Source: UBA3941 sp002385665
GTDB taxonomy: Bacteria; Bacillota; Clostridia; Caldicoprobacterales; UBA3941
Direction: 5' to 3'
DNA length: 64,000 bases
Assembly (NCBI GenBank): GCA_050949255.1
Contig: JBMNFJ010000015.1
Location: forward strand, 67,898-131,897
The notes beneath the pieces were generated by a model. That model saw only the letters and a program-made list of their open reading frames with translations. It ran no database searches and had not been told where the DNA came from. The position numbers and the translations under genes were made by a program. Below are positions 26,770 to 36,117 of this stretch, in pieces (position 1 is the first letter of the stretch; the number at the start of each line of letters is the position of its first letter).

Positions 26770-27933
26770 CTACAGGCTGTCCACCTCTATCCATTGCCTG
26801 TTCTCTATGGATACATCCACCGCCTCAAGGATTTGGGAGCATTTAACCCCGTCATTAAAATCGGGATTGGTGGGCTTGTCCTTGGCAATAGCCTCAATAA
26901 ATTCATACATTTCATGTACAAAGGTATGCTCGTATCCGATGACATGGCCTACAGGCCACCAGGCATCTGCATACGGATGGATATCCTCCGTAACCTGGAT
27001 CAATCTAAAGCCCTGTAACCCTTCTTCATCTTCAACGGAATAGTATTCCAGTTCGTTCATCCGCTCAACGCTAAACCTTATACTGCCCTTGCTGCCATTT
27101 ATCTCGAAGAACATGTCGTTCTTATGGCCTGCAGCAAAACGGGTAGCCTCAAAGGATCCAAGGGCACCATTCTTAAACCTTGCCATGAATATGGTGGCGT
27201 CGTCTACCGTTACCTTCCCCATCTCCGCCCCCTCCTGGGCTGTAGCGGTGAGGCCGGTCATCCTCTCAACTATGGGACGTTCCTTGATAAAGGTTTCGCT
27301 CATGCCTATGACCTCATCAAATTCGCCCACCAGGAATCTGGCCAGGTCCACAAAATGGGCACCCAGATCCCCATGGGAGCCGGAACCTGCCACATCCTTA
27401 TCCAGCCTCCATACCAAGGGGAAACCTGGGTCTATAATAAAGTCCTGGAGATAATGAGCCCTGTAATGATAGATCTTACCGATCTTGCCCTCATCGATGA
27501 GCTTTTTAGCCAGTTGAACAGCCGGTGCAAAGCGGTAGTTAAAGCCTATCTGGTGCTTGACATTGGCTTTTTTAACTACCTCCAGCATTTCCCTGGCATC
27601 CTTGAGGTTCAGGGCCAGGGGTTTTTCACAGAATACGTGCTTCCCGGCTTCGGCGGCTGCTATAGCTATTTCCTTGTGGAAGTTGCTGGGAGCGGTTATA
27701 TCTATAACATCGATGTCATCCCGCTTGACCAGGTTCTCCCAGGAGGTCTCGTATCCCTCCCACCCGAACTTTTCTGCCGATTCCTTGACCCATTCCTCAT
27801 CCCGTCCACAGATGGCCTTCATGTTAACCTTAAGACTTGGTTCAAAGAACATACCAACCTTTCGGAAGGCGTTGCTGTGAGCCTTACCCATAAACTTGTA
27901 ACCTACCAAACCGATGTTCAAAGTATCCTTCAT
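26770..27933 (-). CDS. Gfo/Idh/MocA family sugar dehydrogenase
   Basis: A 387-residue NAD(P)-dependent oxidoreductase. It has LNIGLVGYKFMGKAHSNAF (Rossmann loop), DVIDITAPSNFHKEIAIAA, and the conserved Glu-Lys-Pro of HVFCEKPLALNLKDA. GSGSHGDLGAHFVDLARFLV is the substrate-site motif. It starts at ATG 27933 after GGTGG. It is the last gene of a three-gene sugar operon with an epimerase-like protein and an FGGY kinase, and is likely to oxidise the ring or a hydroxyl of the sugar before phosphorylation. The exact sugar is not known. Confidence 0.9.
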   Translation of the reverse strand: MKDTLNIGLVGYKFMGKAHSNAFRKVGMFFEPSLKVNMKAICGRDEEWVKESAEKFGWEGYETSWENLVKRDDIDVIDITAPSNFHKEIAIAAAEAGKHVFCEKPLALNLKDAREMLEVVKKANVKHQIGFNYRFAPAVQLAKKLIDEGKIGKIYHYRAHYLQDFIIDPGFPLVWRLDKDVAGSGSHGDLGAHFVDLARFLVGEFDEVIGMSETFIKERPIVERMTGLTATAQEGAEMGKVTVDDATIFMARFKNGALGSFEATRFAAGHKNDMFFEINGSKGSIRFSVERMNELEYYSVEDEEGLQGFRLIQVTEDIHPYADAWWPVGHVIGYEHTFVHEMYEFIEAIAKDKPTNPDFNDGVKCSQILEAVDVSIENRQWIEVDSL

Positions 27934-28063
27934 CTTAACACCACCTTCTAATTTTACTTCCTTAGTAAAAGTCTATACTACAGCAGACCCTCTTTCAAGA
28001 TGATATTGGATAAAAGTCCAATAAAATCCAGCCAATGGTTCCGCTGTCCCGGTAGACGGCCAG

Positions 28064-29593
28064 CTAGTTGCTTATATCATCCAGCTTGACAAAGGAATCC
28101 TTAAGCCTTTGATACAGCTCCAGGTACAGCCCATAGTAGTCCCTATAGATCCTATGATTTCTTTCATCTGGGTAATGGGTGCGATGTATTCGTACGGTCT
28201 CCTTAACCCCATGCTCAAAGTCCTTGTAAACGCCTACTCCCACCCCGGCAAGGATAGCTGCCCCCAGCGTGGTGGCATGGTCTGAGTAGGGAACATTGAT
28301 TATTTTTCCGGTGATGTCAGCCTTTATCTGGGTCCACACGAAGCTATTGGCGGCTCCCCCCACGCTGTTCAGGGTATCTACATACACCCCCGCTTCCTGG
28401 GCTGTTTCAAGGTTATGGAGGAGAGAAAAACCCACACCCTCCATTATGGAACGAATCATATGTCCCCTTGTCTTATCGTAGGATAGTCCAAAGAAAACCC
28501 CCCTGGCCCTGGTGTCCCAGATGGGGGACCTCTCCCCCGCCATATAGGGCAGAAATATTAGGCCGTTGCTGCCCGGGCTAATCCTTTCCGCCTCTTCACT
28601 CATAATCTCATAGGGGCTGATTCCCCGTTCCCTGGCCAGCTCCTGTTCAAAGGCCCCCAGTTCTTGGCTAAACCATTTTAAGGTTCCCCCGCCTCCGACA
28701 GTGCCGCCCTGCAGGAGCCATTTGTTTGGTATGACGTGGTAGCCCAGGATCAATTTGGGATGAAGAATTGGGCTGTCTGTCTGTATGCTCATTCCCCCGG
28801 CCTGTCCCCCCTGTTCCTGGGTTTGACCCTCAAAAATCACCCCCGCTCCCAGGGTACAGCAAGCCGCATCCAACCCTCCTGCCACCACGGGTATCCCGGG
28901 TATTAAACCGGTCTCCTTGGCGGCTTTCGCCGTTACGCTACCCACAACCTCATGGCTGTGATACAAGGGCGCCATTAAGTCCAGATTGATGCCCAGTTCG
29001 TCAGCTACGCCCTCATCCCAGCACCCTTCCCTGATATTGAAAAAATGAAGTCCATACCCTTGAGAATAATCCTGGGAATACTGACCTGTTAGCTTATATA
29101 CAACATACCCGTTGCTTTGTAGGAACTTATGAGTCGCTTTATATACTTCAGGTTCATTTTCCTTAATCCAAAGGATCTTTGGCGTTATATATGCGGCATC
29201 CACCGGGTTCCCGTTGGTTTCAAAAAGCCGACTCTCCCCAACCTTCTCCTTCATCCACTCTGCCTGGATCTCAGCCCTGCGGTCCAGCCACAGCATGGCA
29301 GGCCTTAGAACATTGCCGGCCTTATCTATGGGAATGCAGGCCCAGCTGGTGCCATCCACCCCGATAGCCCCTATCTCTTCCGGGCTTATTCCGCCTTTGC
29401 ATAGAGTGGCCTTTATCCCTTGACATATAACCTCCCACCACTTTGCCGGATCCTGCTCTACAAATCCGGTACCGGGATAATAGGTTTCATACCCACCTAT
29501 CCAGCTGGACATAGGGCTGCCTTTAAAATCAAAAACCGTTATTTTACATCCCGAGGTACCAAGATCTATTGCCAAGAGATAATTCTTTGTCAT
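28064..29593 (-). CDS. FGGY-family carbohydrate kinase, xylulokinase-like
   Basis: A 509-residue ATP-dependent sugar kinase. The phosphate-1 loop AIDLGTSGCKITVFD, the region GVDGTSWACIPID, LWLDRRAEIQAEW, the phosphate-2 region VVAGGLDAACCTLGAG, and a C-terminal SVGGAANSFVWTQIKADITG are all seen. It resembles XylB, but rhamnulo- or other ketose specificity cannot be excluded. ATG 29593 lies 7 bases after GGAGGG. It is located between the epimerase-like and dehydrogenase genes and is probably cotranscribed with both. Confidence 0.88.
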   Translation of the reverse strand: MTKNYLLAIDLGTSGCKITVFDFKGSPMSSWIGGYETYYPGTGFVEQDPAKWWEVICQGIKATLCKGGISPEEIGAIGVDGTSWACIPIDKAGNVLRPAMLWLDRRAEIQAEWMKEKVGESRLFETNGNPVDAAYITPKILWIKENEPEVYKATHKFLQSNGYVVYKLTGQYSQDYSQGYGLHFFNIREGCWDEGVADELGINLDLMAPLYHSHEVVGSVTAKAAKETGLIPGIPVVAGGLDAACCTLGAGVIFEGQTQEQGGQAGGMSIQTDSPILHPKLILGYHVIPNKWLLQGGTVGGGGTLKWFSQELGAFEQELARERGISPYEIMSEEAERISPGSNGLIFLPYMAGERSPIWDTRARGVFFGLSYDKTRGHMIRSIMEGVGFSLLHNLETAQEAGVYVDTLNSVGGAANSFVWTQIKADITGKIINVPYSDHATTLGAAILAGVGVGVYKDFEHGVKETVRIHRTHYPDERNHRIYRDYYGLYLELYQRLKDSFVKLDDISN

Positions 29594-29801
29594 CTTTTAT
29601 CCCTCCACCAGGATTAACTTTACTTATTTTGGTTCCTTGTCTTAGATAATGGCTATTGATAAGCGAATGATGGAAGAGGGAAGTTTCAAAAAAAGATGAC
29701 TGTCAGATCAAAATCAATCTTCCAATCATCTTTTCGTCAAGTCCATATATCCCCCGTGAAAAATCCAGTTGGACTTTAGGGGCCAAGACTTTGCTTATTC
29801 C

Positions 29802-30620
29802 CTATTCAACCAACCCGGTTTCCTTCATATTTAGATATGCCGCGGTCAGCGTCTCCTTTTGGGTTAGATTGTACTGGTAGTCCTGCTCCACAATAGCCCA
29901 TTCAATACCCAGCTCCAGGCCTACCGACAAGCAATCCTTCATATTTAATAAGCCTGTTCCCGGAGTCGTAAATTCAGGCATTGTAACCTGCCCTTTTGGT
30001 TTCTCCTGTATAATGGTTCCACCTGTTATATCCTTGATATGTAGAGCACAGATACGGTCGCCTATATCCTTCATAACTACGGCCGGATCCTTGCCTGCAA
30101 ATTTTACCCAGCCAACATCAAGTTCAATCTTCAGGTGCTCAGTGTGGGCCAGCATCAGATATAGAAGAGGCACACCCTTAAATGACATTTCCAGCTCCAC
30201 GTCATGGTTGTGGAAGGCAAAGGTGATTCCCTCTTCAGCGAGTCTTTTTGAGACGCCTTCAATTTCTTCAATCTCACGCATTATTTCGTCATAGGTAGGT
30301 GGCTCCAGTCTGTCCTTGAACCGATAAGCCCCTGCAACACCGACAAAAGTAGTGACCCGGTCTATACCCAGCATCTTGGCATTCTTAATCAGCTCATCGA
30401 CAGAGTTGTCCCCGCCAATTCTGTAACCAAGGGTGAGAGGTTTCATTCCAAAGCTTTGAACCCTCTTTAGGTTCTCAATGGGATTACCTCTTAAAAGGAT
30501 AGCACCGGCTTCAAATCCACGATACCCAATTTCCCCATAGGACCTCAATAGCTCATATAGATCTACATTTGGATCCCCGTAGGGCATAAAACCTATAAAA
30601 CCCGCCTTCATCTTTTTCAT
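29802..30620 (-). CDS. Sugar phosphate isomerase/epimerase (AP-endonuclease-2 TIM barrel)
   Basis: A 272-residue xylose-isomerase-like TIM barrel, as in IolE, IolI and related epimerases. Metal-site patterns are GITFAFHNHDVELE, LKIELDVGWVKFAG, ICALHIKDITGG and EWAIVEQDY, giving the usual Glu/Asp/His/Glu ligands. It is the first gene of the operon with the FGGY kinase and Gfo dehydrogenase. The leader is odd: the SD AGGAG lies 32 bases before ATG 30620, with a perfect 6-bp hairpin between them (described separately). Confidence 0.87.
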   Translation of the reverse strand: MKKMKAGFIGFMPYGDPNVDLYELLRSYGEIGYRGFEAGAILLRGNPIENLKRVQSFGMKPLTLGYRIGGDNSVDELIKNAKMLGIDRVTTFVGVAGAYRFKDRLEPPTYDEIMREIEEIEGVSKRLAEEGITFAFHNHDVELEMSFKGVPLLYLMLAHTEHLKIELDVGWVKFAGKDPAVVMKDIGDRICALHIKDITGGTIIQEKPKGQVTMPEFTTPGTGLLNMKDCLSVGLELGIEWAIVEQDYQYNLTQKETLTAAYLNMKETGLVE

Positions 30621-30660
30621 AAGCTACGTACGTCGAGTAGACAGGCTCGACACTCCTTTC
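30618..30660 (-). promoter_or_regulatory. Distant SD bridged by a hairpin
   Basis: On the minus strand GAAAGGAGTG is followed by the hairpin GTCGAG / CTCGAC with an 8-base loop (30632-30651). Twelve further bases precede the ATG. Folding of the 20-base hairpin would bring the SD to about 12 bases from the start. No nearer SD or in-frame start exists, because TAG precedes the ATG by one codon. Confidence 0.6.
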
Positions 30661-30955
30661 TATAAATTTGCATTGTAAGGGGATTGTCTATTTCCCCTCA
30701 CATAAATGTATGTGCGGATATGTGTCTAATGGTCCTCCCGTCACATATGAAAGATATAGATCTGCTTCTATACTTAAATCATACCTTCAATAATTTACCG
30801 TGTCAACGCGGATTTTCCATTGATACCAAAATCAAGTTCAGCCTTTGTTCTAACCAAACCCAGAGGAGCATTCCTCCAAGGTATTTAATCAGGCCTATGT
30901 GGGAAATAATAATTAAAAAGGATATTGTTAGCACGATAATAGTTAGGCGGTTAAA
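30661..30955. other. Divergent intergenic region, no gene seen
   Basis: AT-rich region between the sugar operon (-) and the ger operon (+). It must hold both promoters. I could not assign a sigma-G-type promoter for the germination genes with confidence. The SD AGGCGG lies just before 30956. Confidence 0.4.
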
Positions 30956-32743
30956 ATGGGCTTATTTAGTTTAGTTAAAAATCTTTTTATCTATAGAGAA
31001 CCCCAAAAAGGGGACCAATTTGAACTTCTTGAAGATGCTTCGGAAAAGATAGGCTCTCCTTCTCAAACCCAGCAAACCAATACGGATGAAATCATTAATC
31101 AAAATGCCATCCTCAAGGGAGCAACTGATAAGCAGCCAAAGGGCAAAAAGTCCCCACTCCGGGTGGAGGAATGGAATATGGAGCGCCAACAGGATCCTGC
31201 TGCCCTTAAGGCCGACACTACAGCGCAAGTGGACAGGATTTCCAAGGACCTCCAGCAGAATCGGCTACGAATCGAGCAGGAGCTCAATATACCTACCAAC
31301 AGGGATGCCAAGGTACGGAATTTACGCATAGGAAAATCCGCCAAAGCCTTCATTGTCTATATAGAGGGGATGGCGGACAGGTCAACCATCAACGATTTTA
31401 TCCTCCGCCCCCTGATGATGGGGGATAATTTTAAAACTCCTCAGGAGGAGTGCTCTGCGGATTATATCCTGGAGAATATATTGACCATAGATGGTGTAAC
31501 CAAAGCTTCTGACTACACTCACACCATATCTCAGATTTTGGAGGGAAAAACTGCGCTATTTATAGATGGTTCAGAATTCTGCCTTTTAGTCGAAAGTAGG
31601 GGCTTTGAAAAAAGAAACGTAGATCAGCCCGTCACCGAGTCGGTTATAAGCGGTCCCCATGAGAGCTTTATAGAGGACCTTAGGACCAACCTGACCCTGG
31701 TACGAAAGATCGTTAAGAATAAGAATCTTATAACGGAAATCCTCCCCGTAGGAAAGACCAACAATTCCAAATGTGGAATAATGTATATTGATGGGATAGC
31801 GAATAAAAAGATAGTCGATGAAGTAAAGCGAAGGATCCAAAGCCTGGATATAGACTTTGTTCTCGGGGACGGTATGCTGAGCCAGCTTATAGAGGATCAT
31901 CCCATGGCCCTGTTCCCCCAGATCTTAAGGACAGAACGCCCGGACAGAACCGCATCCTTCCTGATGGAGGGCAAGGTAATCATCATCAGCGATGGCACTC
32001 CCCATGCAAGCATCGTTCCCGTGACCTTTTTCCATATGATGCATGCCTCGGAAGATTCCTTTATCCGTTGGCAATTCGGTACCTTTCTTAGGCTTGTCCG
32101 GTATATGGGGATGGGATTGGCCATGCTCCTGCCTGCCCTTTATATAGCCCTGACGCTGTTTCATCATGAGATGATACCGACAGAACTTATACTGGCAATT
32201 GAAGAATCCCGGGAAAATGTCCCTTTCCCCGTAATTGTTGAGATACTACTGATGGAACTTTCCTTTGAGCTTATTCGGGAGGCAGGTATACGGGTACCGG
32301 ATGTAATAGGCCAAACCCTTGGTATTATTGGTGCCCTGATACTGGGTCAATCCGCTGTTGCTGCCAATCTTGTCAGCCCCATCCTGGTCATTATAGTATC
32401 CATAACGGGATTGGGAAGCTTTGCTATTCCCAACTATGATTTAGCAATAGCCATCAGGATAATCAGATTTGTCTTCATAGCCCTGGCTGCTGTACTCGGT
32501 TTCTATGGTATAGCTATAGGAATCTTTATTATCGGGGGCTTTGCCTGCAGTATGAAATCCTTCGGGATACCCTACTTCACCCCCGTTGCCCCCAGAGCCA
32601 GGGTAAATCCGGATATAGTCATCAGAGGACCCCTGTGGAAACAGACCTTAAGACCGGACTCCACCAATCCCCTGGATAAGACCAGAACGGGTAAGCCCGT
32701 ACGCGGATGGGTCAATAGAAGACAGAGGGGGGATCAGAAATGA
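30956..32743 (+). CDS. Spore germinant receptor A subunit (GerA/GerKA family)
   Basis: A 595-residue A subunit of a nutrient germinant receptor in the inner spore membrane. A charged, Gln-rich cytoplasmic N-terminus (to about residue 120) precedes the first globular domain. Family motifs are YIEGMADRSTINDFILRPLM, SQLIEDHPMALFPQILRTER and RPDRTASFLMEGKVIIISDG. About five helices follow from 375 to 545, including the conserved PVIVEILLMELSFELIREAG. It overlaps the B-subunit gene as ATGA. The germinant recognised cannot be read from sequence. Confidence 0.95.
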   Translation: MGLFSLVKNLFIYREPQKGDQFELLEDASEKIGSPSQTQQTNTDEIINQNAILKGATDKQPKGKKSPLRVEEWNMERQQDPAALKADTTAQVDRISKDLQQNRLRIEQELNIPTNRDAKVRNLRIGKSAKAFIVYIEGMADRSTINDFILRPLMMGDNFKTPQEECSADYILENILTIDGVTKASDYTHTISQILEGKTALFIDGSEFCLLVESRGFEKRNVDQPVTESVISGPHESFIEDLRTNLTLVRKIVKNKNLITEILPVGKTNNSKCGIMYIDGIANKKIVDEVKRRIQSLDIDFVLGDGMLSQLIEDHPMALFPQILRTERPDRTASFLMEGKVIIISDGTPHASIVPVTFFHMMHASEDSFIRWQFGTFLRLVRYMGMGLAMLLPALYIALTLFHHEMIPTELILAIEESRENVPFPVIVEILLMELSFELIREAGIRVPDVIGQTLGIIGALILGQSAVAANLVSPILVIIVSITGLGSFAIPNYDLAIAIRIIRFVFIALAAVLGFYGIAIGIFIIGGFACSMKSFGIPYFTPVAPRARVNPDIVIRGPLWKQTLRPDSTNPLDKTRTGKPVRGWVNRRQRGDQK

Positions 32744-33837
32744 TAGAAGAAGGTAAATTCGGGGTTCAGGAAACGGTATGGCTTATGGTCTCTACCATAG
32801 TTACAAAGGTATTTTACACCAGTCCGGCCCAGGTGGCTAGTCTGGTGGGCAATGTCAGCTGGTATATGACCCTGATATCTACGGCTACAGCTATCCTGGG
32901 CTTTACTTTTATATATCTTCTCCTAAAAAGGTTTCCCGGATGGGACATAGCAACCATAATGAAGGATACCCTGGGAGGCTTCTTTGGGTTTGTCTTTTCG
33001 ATTGCTCTGGCCCTTTATCTGCTCTTCCTGGCAACCAATACCCTGAGCGAATTTACGGAGGTTGCCAAGGCATATGTTTTTCTCCTTACCCCCTCTTCCT
33101 TCATAATAGGAATATTCGTAGTTGGGATATTGGTCATGTGTATACTGGGACTGGAAACCCAGGCCAGGTTTGCCAAGTTAGCCGCCTATACGATGCTGAC
33201 TGGCTTTGTTTTGGTTCTGATCCTCGGTACGGAAAATTATGATATCAATAGGCTGTTTCCCATTCTTGGCTATGGCGCAGACAAAATCCTTATAACCGGC
33301 CTGGCACGAAGCTCCGTCTATGGCGAAATAGTTATTTTAGCCGTCATAGCCCCCTCCCTACAAGGCACCTACTTTGTGAAGAAAGCGGGATATATCAGTC
33401 TGATTCTATCCGGACTCCTGATATCCCTATCCGTCCTCGCCTACTCCCTATCCTTTCCCTACTATGTCGCCCAGGAGATAGTAGCCCCCATGTATGAGAT
33501 GGCTGAGCTTATCGACTACGGTAGATTCGTCCAAAGGGTAGAACCCATCTTCCTTTTCATATGGTTCTTCAGCTCCTTTATCTCAATAACCGCCCTCTTC
33601 TATTGCTTTGTCAGCCTGTATTGTAAAATCTTCAGGATCCAGGATATAAGGCCTATAGCCTTGGGATCCGCCTTAATCCTCTTTGTAAGTGCTTTATTCA
33701 ATATGGATTTAGGTGTAGGAGCGGTCCAAAGGATACAGAACATCAGGCAATATGGTTGGATACCCCCTTTTATTCTTCCCCTTATAGCCCTGATAGTAGG
33801 AATGCTCCGTAAAAGGGGTGTCAGATCCCATGAATAG
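32740..33837 (+). CDS. Spore germinant receptor B subunit (GerAB/GerKB, APC-type permease)
   Basis: A 365-residue membrane protein of the spore-germination branch of amino acid permeases, with about ten helices. It opens with KFGVQETVWLMVSTIVTKVF and has the expected inner-membrane spacing to the end. The B subunit is thought to carry the ligand-binding site. The start ATG 32740 overlaps the stop of the A subunit, and its own 3' end overlaps the C subunit by 8 bases, so all three are translationally coupled. Confidence 0.94.
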   Translation: MIEEGKFGVQETVWLMVSTIVTKVFYTSPAQVASLVGNVSWYMTLISTATAILGFTFIYLLLKRFPGWDIATIMKDTLGGFFGFVFSIALALYLLFLATNTLSEFTEVAKAYVFLLTPSSFIIGIFVVGILVMCILGLETQARFAKLAAYTMLTGFVLVLILGTENYDINRLFPILGYGADKILITGLARSSVYGEIVILAVIAPSLQGTYFVKKAGYISLILSGLLISLSVLAYSLSFPYYVAQEIVAPMYEMAELIDYGRFVQRVEPIFLFIWFFSSFISITALFYCFVSLYCKIFRIQDIRPIALGSALILFVSALFNMDLGVGAVQRIQNIRQYGWIPPFILPLIALIVGMLRKRGVRSHE

Positions 33838-35113
33838 TCGGCTTATTCCAATCCTCATGACCGTAATCCTAGCTGTTCTTCTTGCAGGCTGCTATGACGC
33901 CAGTGAAGTTGACGATATAACCCATGTCCTGGCTATGGGAATCGATAGGGGAGTTTCAGATAAGTGGAGGCTGACAGTGCAATTCTCCACTATTCAGGAT
34001 AGTCCCGGGGGCGGTGAAGGGGGTGATGGAGGTGGCGGTGGCAGTGGCCAAAGTCAAGGAGATTACACCCATATGACAGTTGATGCCCCTTCCTTCTTTG
34101 CAGGGCTGGATATGCTAAACTCCTCTATTCCCAGGGAGCTGTCATTTACTCATTTAGGGCTTATAGCCATATCCGAGGATTTAGCCAGGGAAGGCCTTAT
34201 GGCAGATTTTATAGCCCCACTGATCCGGTACAAGCAAATAAGGGGTTCCACCCCGTTGATGGTTATAAAGGGGAGCGCCCTGGATTTTATAAGGGAAAAC
34301 AAGCCCTATATCGGCACCGTCCTGTCCAAGGCCATGCAGATATCCACTAGAGCATCCATGAACATCGGTTTTTTTGGCCATACCACCCTGGGTGACTTCT
34401 ATAGCGACCTGAAATCAACCTATCGTCAGCCCGTGGTACCTATAGGCGCCTTGAACGATTTTAAGACCTTCAGGGAGGATGGTCCAAAATGGGGAGATAA
34501 GTACAAGGATGAAGGAGAGTATCTGGCTGGACAGTTGCCCAGATATGGAGTGAGGAAAATAGAATATTGGGGAACCGCACTGTTTAGTGGTGAGAAGATG
34601 TTGACCGAGCTAAACGGCACCGAGACCCGGGCCCTGCTTATGCTAAGGGGAGAATTCAAGCGAGGTTTTTTTACCGTCCAGGACCCCAAAAAGCCGGAAC
34701 TGATCATCCCCCTGGATATTCGGCCAAAAGGCAAACCCAAGGTAAGGATGAGCTTTAAAGATGGTATTCCAAACATTGATATAACAGTTCCCCTTAAGGG
34801 AACCATCCTCGCCATCCAGAGCGGGCTCCATTATGAACAGGACCCTCTTTTGTCACTGCTGGAAAAGACCTTTGAAAAGGAAACAAAGAGTGAAATAGAC
34901 CAGCTGATCAATAAATGCAAAGGCCTGAATTTGGATGTGTTCAAATTCGGGGATGTTGGCGCCAGATATTTTGCCACCATCCAGGAATGGGAAAAATATA
35001 ACTGGAACAGCAAATTTAAGGATGCAAAGATAAATACACAGGTTGAATTTGTTATACAACGGACGGGCACCCGGACGAAGACTTCACCAATACCAAACAG
35101 GCAGGAGGAGTAA
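33830..35113 (+). CDS. Spore germinant receptor C subunit (Ger(x)C lipoprotein)
   Basis: A 427-residue lipoprotein C subunit. The signal peptide MNSRLIPILMTVILAVLLAG ends in the lipobox LLAGC. The mature protein begins CYDASEVDDITHVLAMGID, a family hallmark. A Gly-rich loop (GGGEGGDGGGGGSGQSQGD, about 60-80) is unusually long. ATG 33830 is chosen over ATG 33818 because of the signal peptide and SD GGGGTG. It completes the A-B-C receptor and is followed directly by a small membrane gene. Confidence 0.93.
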   Translation: MNSRLIPILMTVILAVLLAGCYDASEVDDITHVLAMGIDRGVSDKWRLTVQFSTIQDSPGGGEGGDGGGGGSGQSQGDYTHMTVDAPSFFAGLDMLNSSIPRELSFTHLGLIAISEDLAREGLMADFIAPLIRYKQIRGSTPLMVIKGSALDFIRENKPYIGTVLSKAMQISTRASMNIGFFGHTTLGDFYSDLKSTYRQPVVPIGALNDFKTFREDGPKWGDKYKDEGEYLAGQLPRYGVRKIEYWGTALFSGEKMLTELNGTETRALLMLRGEFKRGFFTVQDPKKPELIIPLDIRPKGKPKVRMSFKDGIPNIDITVPLKGTILAIQSGLHYEQDPLLSLLEKTFEKETKSEIDQLINKCKGLNLDVFKFGDVGARYFATIQEWEKYNWNSKFKDAKINTQVEFVIQRTGTRTKTSPIPNRQEE

Positions 35114-35266
35114 ATGAAATATTTTATACTAACCATTGCGTTTTGGGCCTTTATATACCTATTGAGCTTTGCCAGGTATAATTGGAACAAGAGGAACAGG
35201 ATGGCGGCAATAGGAGCAATAATCATCGCCCTGGCGGCCCTTGCCATGCCATTTATTTTATCGTAG
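35114..35266 (+). CDS. Small two-helix membrane protein, possible receptor D subunit
   Basis: A 50-residue ORF beginning with the ATG that directly abuts the C-subunit stop (TAA-ATG). GGAGGAG lies inside the end of the C gene. It reads MKYFILTIAFWAFIYLLSFA, a short basic turn RYNWNKRNR, and a second helix AAIGAIIIALAALAMPFIL. Small two-helix D subunits are known to accompany some Bacillus germinant receptors and to modulate germination. Position and topology fit; sequence homology could not be tested. No terminator is obvious after it. Confidence 0.72.
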   Translation: MKYFILTIAFWAFIYLLSFARYNWNKRNRMAAIGAIIIALAALAMPFILS

Positions 35267-35439
35267 GTATAAGGCTTAACCAGCCTGCTTCACACCGATT
35301 CAATAAATACATCGGATAAAACCCAAGGTGTTGTTGCCTTGCTAACATTTTTGTATCTCGATTATCAGAAACATATAATTAGTGCCCCAACCATGATATA
35401 CTACTTGATAAGCAAGTAATACCTTGGGGGGGCAGAACA

Positions 35440-36042
35440 ATGTGCATATTCCAATATGGTCAAAAAGAAATTGATTATCTGAAGAAGAGGGATAAAGTGC
35501 TAGGTAGGGCCATAGATGAAATCGGTATTATCAGGCGCCCTGTTATACCCGATCTGTTTACGGCCCTTATATGGAATATCGTGGGGCAGCAGATCTCCTC
35601 CAAGGCCGCCAATACTGTATGGAATAGAATGCTGGACCGCTATTCGCCTATTACACCGGAAACCATTATGGCCATCACTGCCGAAGAGATACAAAAGTGC
35701 GGTATGTCCAACCGAAAGGCCAATTATATTAAAGGAATCGCCGAGGCTGTAGTCCAGGGGAAGTTAAATCTTTCAGAATTGGAGCATCTACCCGATGATG
35801 AGGTTATAAAACGATTGTCATCTCTTCCGGGGATAGGGGTCTGGACAGCGGAAATGCTTATGATCTTTTCCATGCAACGACCAGATGTGGTCAGTTGGGG
35901 AGATCTTGCAATTCGCCGCGGTATGATGACCCTATATGGCCTGAAGGATCTGACCAGGGAGCAATTCCATGAGTATAGGAAACGCTATTCACCCTATGGA
36001 TCCGTTGCCTCCCTATACCTTTGGGTTATATCCAGAGAATAG
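35440..36042 (+). CDS. DNA-3-methyladenine glycosylase II-like HhH-GPD protein
   Basis: A 200-residue base-excision glycosylase of the AlkA/HhH-GPD superfamily. The helix-hairpin-helix LSSLPGIGVWTAEMLMIFS and the catalytic Asp in DVVSWGDLAIRRGMM are clear. No iron-sulfur Cys cluster is present, unlike Nth/MutY. It is shorter than full AlkA because the N-terminal domain is lacking, as in many Firmicute versions. ATG 35440 follows GGGGGGG by 7 bases. It stands alone. Alkylated purine removal is expected. Confidence 0.88.
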   Translation: MCIFQYGQKEIDYLKKRDKVLGRAIDEIGIIRRPVIPDLFTALIWNIVGQQISSKAANTVWNRMLDRYSPITPETIMAITAEEIQKCGMSNRKANYIKGIAEAVVQGKLNLSELEHLPDDEVIKRLSSLPGIGVWTAEMLMIFSMQRPDVVSWGDLAIRRGMMTLYGLKDLTREQFHEYRKRYSPYGSVASLYLWVISRE

Positions 36043-36117
36043 GTGAACCCACCTTGGGTTACAGCCAGAGTATAGATGCCCTACCTTTTACATAGCCGGA
36101 TAATGATTAATGAGACT

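Noticed and set aside
27124..27951. 275-residue plus-strand frame antisense to the Gfo/Idh/MocA gene
   Set aside because: The minus-strand gene has full family motifs; the antisense frame has no recognisable domain.
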